Assembly: GCA_014529385.2 (NCBI GenBank)
Contig: CM043953.1
Location: forward strand, 67,142,372 to 67,206,371
Source: Adiantum capillus-veneris
Taxonomy: Eukaryota > Streptophyta > Polypodiopsida > Polypodiales > Pteridaceae
Length of the DNA: 64,000 nucleotides
Direction: 5' to 3'
The notes below the pieces were generated by a model, which worked only from the letters and a program-made list of their open reading frames with translations, did no database searches and was not told where the DNA came from. Both the position numbers and the translations under genes were made by a program. Positions 33,656 through 45,838 of this stretch are shown here, piece by piece; positions within the stretch are counted from its first letter, which is position 1, and every line of letters starts with the position of its first letter.

Positions 33656-35300
33656 TACAAGCATTTGCGAGGTGCAAAAGGGGTGGAGCACAATATTTTT
33701 CTTAAGGAGGGACATAAGCCTAGAGCGCAGAAGCTGATAAGACTATGAGAAATTCAAAAGGAAGCCCTTTGGCGGGAGATCAATAAGCTACTGGAGGCAG
33801 GCATCATATATCCTGTGAAGGAGTCAGAGTGGGTCTCGCTAGTGGTCATAACCCCTAAGAAGAATGGGAAATGGAGAGTGTGTGTTGACTACAATCCATT
33901 GAATGCCGCAACCAAGAGGAATCACTACCCCTTGCCGTTTCAAGATGAAATCCTAAACCAGGTGGCTAGGTATGAGAGGTACTCCATTATGGATGGATTT
34001 TTGAGATACTTTCAGATAGGGATTGCGCTTGAAGACCAATTGAAGACCACATTCATATCTCCATGGGGTTGCTTCGTTTATCGCCGGATGCTGTTCGGAT
34101 TAGTAACTACATATGCCACATTCCAAGGTTGGATGAACAGGGTATTTGGTCCATACTTGGGCCGTTTTATTAGGGTCTTCATGGATGATATCGGGTGCTA
34201 CATCAAGATTGGATCACCTATCAAAACTCAAATTATGCTTTCAAAGGCTTGATGAAGAAGGAGGTCAGCTGAACCCCAAGAAGTGCAAGCTAGCACAGCC
34301 TCGAGCGCAGCTGTTAGGTCATGGGGTGTTGCAAAACGGTATAGAGGCTGATCCCAAGAAGGTGAAGGCATTGGTGTTGATGGAGCCGCCATCGGATGCT
34401 GAAGGTTTGGCTTCATTTGTTCATAAAGTGAAGTATTTATCACGTTTACTTTTGGATGCTATCGCAATATGTGCATCCTCTTCAAAAGAGGGCTCGACAA
34501 GTGCATGGTTATGAGTGGAATGAGGAAGCTCATGAGGCTTTTGATAGGGTTAAAGAGATTTTGTGTCAGTTGCCAGTGTTTTTTCCTCCCAACCAAGAGG
34601 ACAACTTTTATGTGTCTATGACAGTGGGCACAGTTGCTATTGGAGCGGTTCTATTGCAAAAGGTGGGGAGAAGCTACAAGCCGATATATTTTGAGAGCAG
34701 GGTGATTAGCCCGGGAGAGGCTACCTACAGCGAGGCGGAACAATGGGTGATGGCTCTAGTCTTCTCTCGCCGGAAGTTAAAAGTCCATTTGATTATGCGT
34801 AAGTTCTTTGTGTTGACGGCTAATAATCTATTGCCAGAGGTAGTGCTACATTTGAAGCCAGGCAGGAGGATTATAAAGTGGGTGTTGGAGCTACAGAAGT
34901 TCGATTTCGAGTTCAAGGTAGATCACACGAGTCGGTCTCGCTTGGCATACATTCTTGTCAGCAAGGCCATCGATTTTCCGGCCTATCCAAGAGTGGTAAG
35001 AGATGAAGCTAAGGAGGAGCCCGACTTGGAGGACGCGTTTACTATGTGGTTCGATGGAGCCTATCGAAGGGTAGTGCAGAAGGAAGGAGGAGGATTGGTG
35101 ATACACGACCCACACGGAAAAAATATATTCTTGAAGGCATATGATCTAGAGGATGTCCACACCAATAACCGTGGCGGGAGTATCTCACTCTGCATTTGCG
35201 TCTTAAGCAGTGCATAGAACTCTGCATTTCAAGGTTGGTGGTGAAGGGAGATGCACTGCTAGTCATCAAGCAACTATTAGGCCAATGACAGGTAAAGCGT
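33656..35300 (+). pseudogene. RT, RNase H and second RNase H, element D
   Basis: RT: KEGHKPRAQKL, a TGA at about 33,748, then VVITPKKNGKWRVCVDYNPL, FISPWGCFVYRRMLFGL and the catalytic box VFMDDI (about 34,180), with a frameshift next to it. RNase H: VAIGAVLLQKVGRSYKPIYF, GEATYSEAEQWVMALVFSRR (34,456-35,000). The second, archaeal-type RNase H starts at TMWFDGAYRRVVQKEGGGLV, is frameshifted near 35,170, and resumes with VVKGDALLVIKQLLG. It has the same domain order as A and B but is clearly diverged, so D is a separate family of the same lineage. Confidence 0.85.
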
Positions 35301-35306
35301 GATTCT

Positions 35307-36760
35307 TTGAAGCATTGGTTTTTTTCCATCAAGAAGATGTTGAAGTCTTTTGAAGAAGTTCAATTCAAGCATGTGAGAAGAGGGCAGAATCAAGAGGCGG
35401 ATCAACTAGCTAGAAGCAAAGTACATGTACATGTTGCAGGTCTATATGTGGCCCCAACCACTTATGCAGGTAGGGAGACTCTTAAAGAGATTGAAGGCTT
35501 TTTGTCTACAGGGCAATGCTCAGAGGATTTGTCCAAGCTACAAAAGAGAAGAGTGGTGCAAAAGGCCCGCAAATTTACACTGGTAGGTGAGGATCTCATG
35601 AACTATGGGCGTGACGGAGTGCCTAGAAGGGTGTTGTACAAAGAAGAGATAGGGATGGTGCTAGAACAATGCCATGAAGAGATCGGACATCAGGGCAAAG
35701 ATCAGGTTGTGTTTCCAGTCCTTAGAGCAGGATTTTGGTGGCCTTCATTGTGAAGGATGTGCATTACTGGTGCAAGATGTGCCATGAATGTCAGACTATA
35801 GGTGAAAGACGACAGGTAGCGGAGTCACAGGGTGCCATCATTGCACAAATTTCTTTCGAGAAGTGGGGTATGGACGCCATAGGCACTCTCCCAAAGTCTA
35901 CAAGTGGTAAGAAGTATGTGGTGGTATCCATTGACTACCTTACAAGATTGAGGCCAAAGCAGTGAAGGAAGTAAATGCTAATGTGGTGGCTCAATTTGTG
36001 TATGTTGCCGTTTTGGGGTTCCATGGGTGCTAGTTTCTGATAGGGGTCACGGGTTTAGAAGCAGGCTCATGAGTGCATTAGTGGAAAAGTTAAAGATTCA
36101 GCATCGGTTTTCCTCACCCTATCACCCTCAATGTAATGGTCTAGTCGAGAGTGCTAATGGTCAAATCCTCAAGATGTTAAAGAAGTATGTGTACAAGCAG
36201 GAAGCTGAGTGGGAGGAAAATCTAGAGAAGTGTTTGTGGGCGTATAGAACGTCTTATAAAGTGGCTACAAACTTCACTCCATTCGCGCTAGTCTATGGTA
36301 AGGAGGTTGTGTTGCCAGTACATGCACAATTAGGTGCTTTTAAGGGTATGTGGCGTGTTAATGCCACTCAGCAAGGGGTTCTAAGGATCGCATAGCTAGC
36401 TTGGAGGCTTTACAGATGGACAAAGAGGCAGCGACAGACTACTATGTGAAGCAGAGAAAGAAGCGGGTTGCCAAATTCAATCAGAACCTGCTAGACAAGA
36501 AGATAGAGGAAGGAGACGTGGTCATGAAGTACGAAAGCTACCTGGATTTCACATTCCAGAAGAAGTTCAAGAGGAAGTGGACAGGTCCATATAAATTGAA
36601 AAAGACCTTTCCATATGGGACCTATCAGTAGCTGGTAAGGGCAAATGGAAAGCTTCTTAGGAACAGGGTGAATGGTGTGCGGCTCAAACTGTATTTCGAG
36701 AGGAATCTAGTGCCTGAAGTGCAGCAAATTATACTCAAGGGGGGTGGGCAACCCACCTAA
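35307..36760 (+). pseudogene. Second RNase H end and integrase, element D
   Basis: Begins in the second RNase H (VRRGQNQEADQLARSK), then the integrase zinc region (CHEEIGHQGKDQ, frameshift at about 35,750, WCKMCHECQ). The core keeps all three acidic positions: WGMDAIGTLPKST, LVSDRGHGFRSRL, GLVESANGQILKM, with another frame change near 35,960. The C-terminal domain (KWTGPYKLKKTFPYGTYQ) is cut by a TAG at about 36,630 and ends near 36,760, overlapping the polypurine tract and LTR start. No chromodomain. Confidence 0.85.
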
Positions 36761-38211
36761 AGCATGCAGTGTGCGAGAGAAAGAAGATAAAGCTTTGTAC
36801 ATAGTCTGTACATATAATCATGGTTTTGTGAGTTCTTTTAATCATGAGTTTGGTGTACGAGTTTCAAAGTTCTGTATATATGCTTTTGGTCGAACATAAA
36901 TGTTTGACGAGGGGGTTGGGCAATGATGGTGCAGCCAAAGTTGGTCGAGGCTAGCAGGTGGTCTATGCCAGGAAAAGGGTGCAGTCGAGTGCAGTGAAGA
37001 AGGCTAGGGCAGATGCTAGGGCCCTTCGCAGCCAAAGGGTAGCGGGAATGTATGCTTAAAGCGGTTTTCTAGGCCAAAAGTGCAGCAGGATAGTCTAGAT
37101 GGGATGGAAGATGAAGATGTATGGAATGCCAACTCAAAGATCTAGAATGTAGTGTTCAGTGTGCTCTAGAGGCCGGTCCAGGTGGCGCGTCAAACGGAGC
37201 CCTGGTGCTTTAGATATTGCAGTTTAAAGAAAGAGTGTAGAGCAGATCCACGATGGATCGGGAAGCTGGGGACAGTTGGCCCGGGCTGATGTCAGTACAT
37301 ATGTGTGTAGTGCTCGAGTTGTGGAGCATGCCTGTCTTCTCGGATTGCGAAGCGGAGCTTTGGATAGCAAGATATGGTCAGTTGAAGATTTTTTGTGGAC
37401 GGGGTCTGAGCTCATTTGACCGCATTGGGAAATACACCGTCTGGCAGTTTTGCGGCCTTGCCAAGGTTCTCAGTGATCGAGTGAGTCATGTGAAGCTAGC
37501 AGAAATTGATTGCACGTCAATCGGATATTCCGTCGGCCAGATACAGCGAGACGAAGTTGGGAGCATTTGGGCAGTGGAAAATTGCAGATGATTTTTCAAG
37601 TTTTTGGTCGCCTTGGATAGCGAACTCCGGGGAGTCGGAATGTAGTCAGGTTTGCACGGTCAGGGGCCGGAAAAATGAGAACTCGGCACCACTTTACGAC
37701 TCGATGATTGGATCACCAGGTGCCAATCGGCAGACAAGACAAGGAGGGGAGGAAAGTGGATTTTTTAAGGAAAGTTTTTTTTTAACTTTTGAGGGCCTTG
37801 GAGGCTACTGCAAGGGGAGGTCGCTCACATGCTGCCATGTGGCGCTGGGAGAAACCCCACATGTGCAAGACTGAGGCCGGGTGGCGGGGAACTTGAGCTA
37901 GGCCGTGAGCTCCCATTAGCATAACAAGGAGAGCTAGTGAGCTGCGTGGCTATGGTGTTGGCGGCCTAGGTGGCTGCGTTGGCTGAAGGCGGCGCTGTGC
38001 AGGCGGAGACACCGGAGGTTTTGGTGGTGGCTGGCGACTCGCTGGGCGACGAGCCCGCGCGGGAGAGGAGCAAGAGGTGATGTGGCGTTTGGCATGGGGC
38101 AGTTCCCACGGCCCATGGGGCCTGGAAATTTTAAAAAGAGCGAAGGGGAAATAGCGATATCGCTATTGCCTCCCCCCCCTCAGGTAAGAAAAGGATCCCG
38201 CGGTAGGAAGC

Positions 38212-38341
<130 letters not shown>

Positions 38342-38563
38342 CCGGAGGCCTCCAAATGGTGCAAAGCAAAGCCAAGGCCGGCCAAGGTGAGGGCCAAGTG
38401 GACAAAGCAAATGCAAGGCCAAATGAGGACAAGAGGAGCCGGATAGATGAGTTAAAGTCAAAGCTGGGCAAGGGCAGTGCAAGGTTAAGCTCCAAAAGGG
38501 GTAAAAATGAAAGGTAAAAAATAAAAAATTAAAAGAGCTAGGGGGCAATAGCGACGTCTCTAA

Positions 38564-38565
<2 letters not shown>

Positions 38566-38597
<32 letters not shown>
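38566..38597. repeat. Poly-C run of 32 bases
   Basis: Uninterrupted cytosines. The matching site in the 5' LTR is C9-A-C6 at about 30,880-30,896. The G-rich complement could form a quadruplex. The length may be unreliable in the assembly. Confidence 0.9.
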
Positions 38598-38599
<2 letters not shown>

Positions 38600-39236
38600 G
38601 TGCAAAGAGTGAAGAAGAGAGAGAGAGAGAGCAAAGCGGTGCCCCCTTTCTCAAAGATACCAATTCAAGATGCCAAGTGGACCTATTAAATTGTAAATTC
38701 CCAAATTAAAGGGAAAACCCTATAAAAGTCAAAATTCGATCAATTTAGGGGATTTTTTTTGGCCTTTTGAGGTGCCGTTTGAAGCCTGCAAATTGGAGTA
38801 CTTTTGCTTGAAAATGGTCATGGTGATGGCATTGCAAGCCTGTGTATATGTTTTCTGAAGTGCAACCAAGCCACAATTGCCTCTGGTGCTGTTGTTTCCC
38901 CTTCCCCTCTTCTCTTTCTCCTGCTTTCATGGTTCTCCTCGGTGCTGGCTGTGTGGAAGTGTGTGCTCCCCCGGACCGATGGTGTTTTGAGTGAGAGAGT
39001 GAGATCGAGTGTCTGTGTGCGTGTGTAAGGGTGGAGACGGGAAGTGGTAGTAGGTGTACCTTGTGTGGTTGTTTTGTGGAGTGTGTGAGTAATAGAAATT
39101 GAACAAGCAGTGGTCTGCTAGCGTGATTTGTGTGTTTGAAGGTGTTTTCTTAGAGGATAGGGGTGCTGTGAATACCCTGAGCTATAGAGAGGCCTTTTTG
39201 TTTGTGCTGGGCGTGCTCCCCCATTCCCCCTCTCCA

Positions 39237-40307
39237 ACGTCTCATAAAGATGGGTTGATTCATTCCCACTAAGACTACAGTTAAGACACCAAAATTAGCA
39301 CGACTATTTGTAGCGCATATTTATAGACTCTACAGTCTTCTAGCTAGTGTCATTAGTGACAGAGATCAAAAGTTTAATAATCACTTTTGGAGAGCATATA
39401 TATATAGACTCTAAAGTCTTCTAGCTAGTATCCTTAGTGACAGAGATCAAAAGTTTAATAATCACTTTTGAAGAGTTGTGTTATAAAAGTTAGAAACTAA
39501 ACTTAATCTAAGTACGGCTGATCATCCAGAAACAGATGGTCAAAGCGAAAGAGTTAATCAATTGCTAGAGGATATGCTACGAGCGTACGTTAGCAAGAAG
39601 CAAACCAATTGGGAAGAATACTTACCTATATTGGAGTTTTCTTATAATAGTTCAAAGCATGTGACTACAAGGTTTAGTCCATTTATTCTTTTATATGGAT
39701 TTCAACCTACATCACCCGTTATGGTGGGATTGGCTAAGGAGAAGCTACAAGAAGTGAAGGAGTTTCTAAGACCATTCTGACATGCTTCAAGTTGCTAGAT
39801 AGAATGCTAAGCAAGCTCAACATTGATATAAGAAGTACGCAGATGAGCCTCGTCTTCTTTCTAATTTTCAAGAAAGAGACAAGTTTTTCCTCAAGGTTCC
39901 GGAGTATTCAGAAAGTCTAAAGACAGGAAAAGTTTCTAAACATTCACCACGTTACTGTGGACCATTTACCATTCTCAAACGTATAGGTCAAGTGGCCTAT
40001 AAGCTAGCTCTTCTAGAGCACTCATGAGTTCATCCTGCTTTTCATGTTAGCCATTTACAAAAACAACTAGGACAAAATGATAATGTTAGTTGACCTTATG
40101 GAATCACCGAGCATCCCTCATGAGCCCGAAAAGATTTTGGATTCTCATGAGCTTTGCACCAGACATCATGTTAGACGACAGGTGTTGGTAGAATGGCTGG
40201 ATAGACCTAAAGAAGATTGTACATGTGAGAATGTCTCCACACTTAAGAAACATTTTCCTACACTCATTTTTGAGGATGAGATAGATTCTCCAAGGGGGGT
40301 AATTTAA
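39237..40307 (+). pseudogene. Integrase end and chromodomain of chromovirus E (C family)
   Basis: Starts in the integrase core (FIPTKTTVKTPKLARLFVAH after a TGA), followed by two tandem copies of the SDRDQKFNNHFW motif, then ADHPETDGQSERVNQLLEDM (the catalytic Glu) and EEYLPILEFSYNSSKHVTTR (39,562-39,780). The integrase C-terminal domain follows (GPFTILKRIGQVAYKLALLE, FHVSHLQKQL), then a chromodomain-like end (EKILDSHELCTRHHVRRQVL, VEWLDRPKEDCTCENVSTLK) at 40,077-40,307. The LTR after it is that of element C, so E is probably the 3' part of C-plus. Confidence 0.82.
39315..39476 (+). repeat. 81-bp tandem duplication of the integrase catalytic motif
   Basis: Two copies offset by 81 bp (27 codons), each spanning AGACTCTA.AGTCTTCTAG to TTTAATAATCACTTTTG, that is, the SDRDQKFNNHF segment. 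Copy 2 has gained TAA and TGA. Confidence 0.85.
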
Positions 40308-40440
40308 GGACATGGGTCCTACGGGCAAGGCCACTGGCACGGCCGGATAGTGTGTAAGCTAAGTGGAGGCTATAAGATAGCACAGTTGGGTGGGACTAGC
40401 ACATGCATAACCACCACCCTTTCAAGTTATAAGTTCAACT
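40303..40440 (+). mobile_element. 3' LTR head of chromovirus E / C family
   Basis: Follows a polypurine tract CCAAGGGGGGTAA (40,290-40,302). It matches, inverted, the LTR of C-minus at 11,090-11,223 (CATGGGTCCTACG, GGAGGCTATAAGATAGCACA). The conventional TG start has decayed to TT. The right end is not resolved. Confidence 0.65.
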
Positions 40441-41601
40441 TGGATATGGTTAATAAGAGAAAATAAATATTTTTATCTCTCTTCATGTGCATATTATCTT
40501 GCATGGTGTGTAAGCTTTAAGGGTGCTTATGAGAAGTTGCAATGTACATGAAACACTTGAAAGTGTTCCATGCTTGTTTGGGGGCAATCTGTGACGTGTT
40601 TTTACGGATTTTTGGTGCAAGCCACCACAAAGAAATTCAAATATTTTTTAAAATTCTTTCAGACCAGTTGGATGTAAATAAAACATTCTTGTAAAAAGCG
40701 TACAAAGACAGTGTTTGCCAATTGTCTCTACGCATGCGGCCCATTGTATAGGGTACATAGTCTTACTATTTTTGTACATAGAAGTTTTAGGAAATCAAGG
40801 AGTAAGGGATTTAAAAATTTGAAGAGAACTTGAACTTTTATCAGTTTGGGTTTGTGAGTGAGTGGGTTTGAAAAGAAACTCTATGGTGATATAGCCTATG
40901 GTGAAGGGTGGGGGTTTTGATGTAGGGGTGCCCCTGTTTCCTTGCGAGAGCCTGGTGTCATGAGTGTAGAGTTTCTGTCTCCTTAATGGAATGATGAAAT
41001 TGGGTGCTTATCTCTTCATATTGACCTCCCTTCATCTTGGTAAGGTATGTAAGCTATGTTGTGTGTAGTTCCTTTTAGTGAAGCAGCTAAGACCTATTTA
41101 GGAATTTTGGGAATTATTCAAGTCCCATTTCTTATAGCGCTATTAAAAAACTTAGTATTTTTGTGTAGTTTGAGCTATCATCTATTCACGGTTATACTCT
41201 ATGTTTCATATACCCCTTAACACATATATATAGGGATATGTGTATTTATATACATACTTATATGCATCAACTACAATGACATCAAAAGAATGAGGGAAGC
41301 ATGGCACTAATTCAATTTTCATTATACAACATTATTCGTGTAGAAAAAGTTCTTTGAATCAATATGTCAGATTTGAGACATTAACGTTAAAGAATTGGAT
41401 ATATCAACACTCATAAAAAGAATCTACAATAATCAAAAACAAATTTTAGAATTGAAGGGACCTCAAAATAGTGTGGTGATTAGAAACACCAAGATAAAAA
41501 GAAAAAAATCTAGTTTACATATTTACATGGATCCATGTATTGTACAACTCATCTGAGGAAATGATACTATGTCAAGAGGTTCAATGACTATAAATACATC
41601 A
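40441..41601. other. No gene seen
   Basis: AT-rich sequence that may contain the rest of the E LTR (TGTGACGTGTTTTTACGG at about 40,590) and then intergenic sequence. No frame above 60 codons with a recognisable motif. Confidence 0.5.
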
Positions 41602-42321
41602 TTAAACTTTGCGTTTTCTCATGTATTGCTCCAATACGTACAAGGTTTCTCTATCACAAGCTGCTTCATTTACCAACATATTGCAAGTATACTCTCGTTT
41701 TTCCCTTGCATAGATCCAACCAAGTAACCATGCAGTGATTGTTCTCTCCAAAAAACTTTCAAGATCTTCTTTTGATTGATTCCACATTTTTGGAAAAATC
41801 AAGTAGGTTCCGGGCATATTCCACATTACACTATAAAGGGCCTCGTAAAAAATTAAGGTATTATTTCCATCCAAATCATGAAAAATTCTCCATGCTACAT
41901 CCAAGTTCTTGTGGTATACAAATCGATATCCAATTAGAAGATCTGTCTTTTGGCATGCTGCCAATCCTGTTATGACATTAAATTTTTGATGGTGTTGTGG
42001 AAAGCATAACTCAAGAATACGACGAGTCCTTTGCACTCTATTAGTGCTCCAAATCCACACCTCAAACCATTGCATGAAAAAATCAAGGAAACTGAATGCA
42101 TCTTTGCGAATAAAATACCACACATTTGTACTCTCTTCAACGAGATGCATATGTTTTCCCCAATCTGGGCATACATCACCATGTTGCATTTCAATGGTCT
42201 TAAGTAAAACACCATTGAGTTCAAAGACCAATACTCTTCTTTGTTTCCATATAGTATCTGAGGGTGGTGGAATCAATTTCCTTCTAGGCCTATGAGTCCT
42301 CAATGACATGTGCCACCTCAA
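41602..42321 (-). CDS. FCP1/HAD-like protein, C-terminal part, possibly inactive
   Basis: An unbroken frame of 239 codons resembling the FCP1/TFIIF-CTD-phosphatase-like HAD domain of plants. HAD motif I appears as VLVFELNGVLL near residue 30; the nucleophile Asp of D-x-(D/N)-G is Glu here. The RPF..FL.FC...FEV.IWS block is IRKDAFSFLDFFMQWFEVWI at about residues 69-88. The NTLLIDD block is NTLIFYEALY near residue 155, losing both Asp, and GTAIFP is GTYLIFP. So the fold is recognisable but the catalytic residues are gone. The frame opens with no ATG near the domain start, suggesting upstream exons. It is the only long intact non-retroelement frame here; a decayed gene or a captured host fragment are both possible. 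Confidence 0.6.
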   Translation of the reverse strand: MRWHMSLRTHRPRRKLIPPPSDTIWKQRRVLVFELNGVLLKTIEMQHGDVCPDWGKHMHLVEESTNVWYFIRKDAFSFLDFFMQWFEVWIWSTNRVQRTRRILELCFPQHHQKFNVITGLAACQKTDLLIGYRFVYHKNLDVAWRIFHDLDGNNTLIFYEALYSVMWNMPGTYLIFPKMWNQSKEDLESFLERTITAWLLGWIYAREKREYTCNMLVNEAACDRETLYVLEQYMRKRKV

Positions 42322-42446
42322 TAGTAAATGCTTTGTACATTTGAAATCAAATTTATATGCTTCAAAATCTCTTGTTCCAAAAAAAAGGCATGATGGTCAA
42401 TGGAAGAGATTTTATTTTCAATTAACACATTGTGCACCAACATTAT

Positions 42447-42683
42447 TTATTTTATCCATGATATATATAGACTTAAACCTTGAGAAGACAACAAAAGAAA
42501 ATATTTTTCTTCAATACACAGAATAAATCTTGTACAAAGAGCTCCAACCACAAAGATAAAAGAGAGACTTCTTTTCCAAGGTTGAATAACATCTAGTTGA
42601 TGAAATATAAAAGTGTACATATTTGGTTCATGTTCAAATAATTGGACCCAACACATTGTTTTTGCCGGAATACTAGAGCCCAA
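42447..42683 (-). CDS. Unrecognised possible exon
   Basis: A 78-codon frame (KTMCWVQLFEHEPNMYTFIF, HQLDVIQPWKRSLSFIFVVG) between two more convincing minus-strand segments. Its composition looks more protein-like than random, but no family is recognised. It may be an exon between 42,779 and 42,321 or chance. Confidence 0.2.
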   Translation of the reverse strand: MGSSIPAKTMCWVQLFEHEPNMYTFIFHQLDVIQPWKRSLSFIFVVGALCTRFILCIEEKYFLLLSSQGLSLYISWIK

Positions 42684-42778
42684 TGCATTGTTTTGGTCAA
42701 AATCTTGTTAACACATTTCCACCACTCTAGATGTATGTGAACATTCCAGGTGATTGAGTCAATGTGCACGCCAAGCCC

Positions 42779-43480
42779 TTACTGGTTGTTTTCTTCCACC
42801 TGCAACAACAAATATGCCAGATTAGATAAAAATTTGATTTTATTTTTTATATTTTTTAATAAATCTAAAGTGAGTCCTACCCATAAGCTTAAGTAGGCCT
42901 TTTGTAGCTTTGATATGTATGCTTTTGTTGCAACTCCGCTAATGAAATGACCACAACCATACCCCAAGCTAGTAGCATGTTGATCACTCAATTTTTTTGT
43001 TTTGTGAGACAATTTTAACAAGCTCAGCTGGTTTGAAGATAATAGTGGCACACCAAACTTGGATACCAACATAGCTAGATCCTTGCTTAAGGAGTTTACT
43101 ACTTTCTTGCCTCTACTTTCTTGAAAATAACTTTACTTGTTATTGCACAATGGTAGTTGTGAAGATGCACAAGATGAGCTTTCCACTTCGACTGAATTGT
43201 TGTCATGTTCTTCCCTTAGAACTTGGACATTGAACATGCCCCATTCTTCCATAATGTCTTGAAACTTTGTAAATAGGTCATGAACCTCTGTGATTGGAGA
43301 TTGTCCTAGCCGATTGAGTGAAATAACAGATCGAATTTCATCTGTATTATTTAGATTTAAAAGGTATGGTAGAATCTCATTGCAAAGAAGATAGTCAGGC
43401 CTCCCTTTAAAACTTTCCGGATATAAGCAGTTATTGTTTGGGTTAATACATCCCTTGAAAGGGCTCTTATCAATGAGCAA
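42779..43480 (-). pseudogene. Unrecognised protein gene, broken by one in-frame stop
   Basis: Two frames, 43,133-43,480 and 42,779-43,072, are in the same phase, separated only by a TAA at 43,133-43,135 and about 20 open codons. Visible text: KGRPDYLLCNEILPYLLNLN, RLGQSPITEVHDLFTKFQDI, then SKDLAMLVSKFGVPLLSSNQ, LGYGCGHFISGVATKAY. A possible intron lies near 42,883-42,802 (GTAGGA...TTGTTGCAG). The family is unknown. The upstream side is cut by the TTAA-flanked element at 43,540, so the start is lost or lies beyond it. Confidence 0.4.
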
Positions 43481-43539
43481 TGTATTCTTTGTAGTGCATA
43501 AATTCTTGCACTAATACCAAACCATCAACAAAGGCTTAA

Positions 43540-44831
43540 CACTAGAATGGTAACCTAACAGTACATAAAAGCGTCCTTTTAGGGTTTTGGGAAAAAATTC
43601 CAAAACCATAGTAGATGCACTCATTTTGAAAAATCCTTTCATGAGCTTATAGTTCAATAACTACTACATATACAAAAAATGAGAAACTTGTAATTTTTCT
43701 CATCCCTTGGTCACTAGAAGCCTCCAAAGTTGATGGACAAGTGCATTTTGCCCAAAACAGCAATTTCTTACGGTTGATTGCATATAAATAAGAGTGGACA
43801 TTTTTGTAGGACATGAGGGTAAAATGCCCTGTTAACTTCAATGGGTTGGTGGCCAAAACATATGCTTGCTTTTACCTCACTATTTTTTTTTTGGGAAAAA
43901 AAAAGGTACAAAAAGTTGCATTTTTGCCATTCTGCGGACCTATCATCAAAGTTTCTATAGTCACGCTCAATACAGATACTATATACACGTTTTCTTAGTT
44001 CCCTTTGGGCCTCTGGATTCAAAAGGAGCCATGGAGCATGTCAAAAGGATAATGGATCTCTTACAATTGGAACCTTGGGGGCAATGATAAAGTGCTAAAT
44101 ACAGCAAACATGAAAAAACTGGGTTTAGCAGTATGACCTCTAGAAACCCATAGAAACTACTCAATATCTAGCCAAGTTTGTAGTCTATGATTAGATATGG
44201 TTACTACCTACAAAATACACACAATTGACCTAATAAAATAGCAATATTGAGAAATTTATACTTGCTACTCTAAAATGTATCGTATTCTTCAGCAATCAAA
44301 AAACTCAACCATCATCATATACTATGCTATATAGCATATTAGGTCCCCCAAAACTCAAGGAAGATTAGCTTTATGTTATACATTACACTTACACAATCAA
44401 ATTTGAATTTGGATATCAAGAAAGCCACCAAAAAAATCATAAAAGTGCTAATTTTGGCCAAAAAACATGATTATGCAATTCTTGTAAATTGGTCATAACT
44501 TTCAATTTTAACACTTAGCTCTCCTTACAAGCATCAAAACATGTTGAGAACTATGAAGGCCTAACCTATAGCCATCTAAACCTCACAAACATGAAGTTTA
44601 GAGTGGTATAGTTGCCAAAATTTGAAAAAAAGCCAAAAGCAGGACCCGTTTTTTCACACAGTTTAGGTTCAAAAATGTTGCGCAAGAGTAAGGTTAATGG
44701 TGAGATCGATACTAAAAAAAAAATGCTAAGTTTTTTTCAGCTCATAAGGAAACTTTGTGGATATATAGCACCTAAAATTCATTTTCATACTCTTCAAATA
44801 ATTCAAGCAAAATGGTCACTTAAGAGGACAT
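43540..44831 (+). mobile_element. piggyBac-like non-autonomous element, right end missing
   Basis: Begins TTAA (43,536-43,539) then CACTAGAATGGTAAC and stays collinear with the complete copy at 60,529-61,869 for about 1.29 kb (for example GGTTTTGGGAAAAAATTCCA, TACAATTGGAACCTTGGGGG). It stops at about 44,831, so the last 50 bp or so, including the right terminal repeat, are lost. No transposase; short frames in it (such as 44,612-44,854) recur in the other copy but are not convincing genes. Confidence 0.82.
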
Positions 44832-45790
44832 GTAATCGCTACAATAGGATATGAAATTGTGAGCTTCACTTGGAAGTACTGAGGTAGGATTCTATGACAA
44901 GAACTTTTGTTGTTGAGGTAGGATTCTATGACAAGGACTTTTGAGGCTCAAACTTAAGTTCATGCCTAAGGCTTAAGTCCTAACCATAAGCTTATGTTTC
45001 AGGTGTAAGGCTTAAATCTCAAGCCATGTCTAGTCTCAACGCATTCACTATGTATAAAATTATTACATTGTGCACATCTAGGGCCTATTCAAGAAACCTC
45101 TTACCTATGAATTTTTCAAGGTATGATCCTTTTTCCCTTCATGATCCGTAAGTATTTGCTATTTGGAAGATTATATTACTACAATGCTCTTGAGATTGGC
45201 CTAACATGGTAGTGCTCATGAGCTCGGCCTCACATGGTAGTGCTACACTAACATGTGGAGGCAAGGTTCAAGCTTAAGTTCGAGCCTACAAACTAAATTT
45301 CAATGCCTTGTTAGGTACAAAGACATTATGAGTTTCACATAACATATGCAAGTGCTACACTAGGATATGGAAGTTCAAGTCTCACTTAGAACAACTCAGC
45401 CATGAACTTTTTGATTGAAGTTCATACACAAGTGCTTCACTATCTCTCCTTGTTAGGCTTGAACTTAAGTTTGAGCCTCATTAGTGTTTGGTAATGCTTC
45501 ATTATTGTCTCACCAAAACCAAAATTTCTTACTCTTAATACACATCTATATGTTAGCTATGCTTTGTGAATTGACACTTTAAATAAATACATGTGCTTTG
45601 TGATGGCTCAAACTCAAGCTTGATCCCCCCCATCATTTTTTAAAACAACAGTTATTAAATCTAACTAAAATGACATACTTTTAGATACAGACACAAGATA
45701 GTATTAAGAAAATAGTGTTTGAAGGACCTAAAGTATCACAATTGATCAATTCAATACACTATCCTGCCTTTTTATACTTTAGGAGTCTGT
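44832..45790. repeat. Scattered palindromic repeat units; no gene
   Basis: Contains four or five units of the palindromic repeat (about 44,938, 45,260, 45,457 and 45,607; GGCTTGAACTTAAGTTTGAG at 45,459), mixed with AT-rich sequence. Same repeat family as the main array at 49,370-51,900. Lies downstream of the methyltransferase-like gene. Confidence 0.65.
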
Positions 45791-45838
45791 TGGTACATGA
45801 TAATGGCATTCATCATTAAACCTAGTATCAAAAATACT

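Noticed and set aside
43813-44854. Short frames shared by both TTAA-flanked elements as transposase remains
   Set aside because: They are conserved only because the elements are copies; no DDE or PGBD-type motif and poor protein-like composition.
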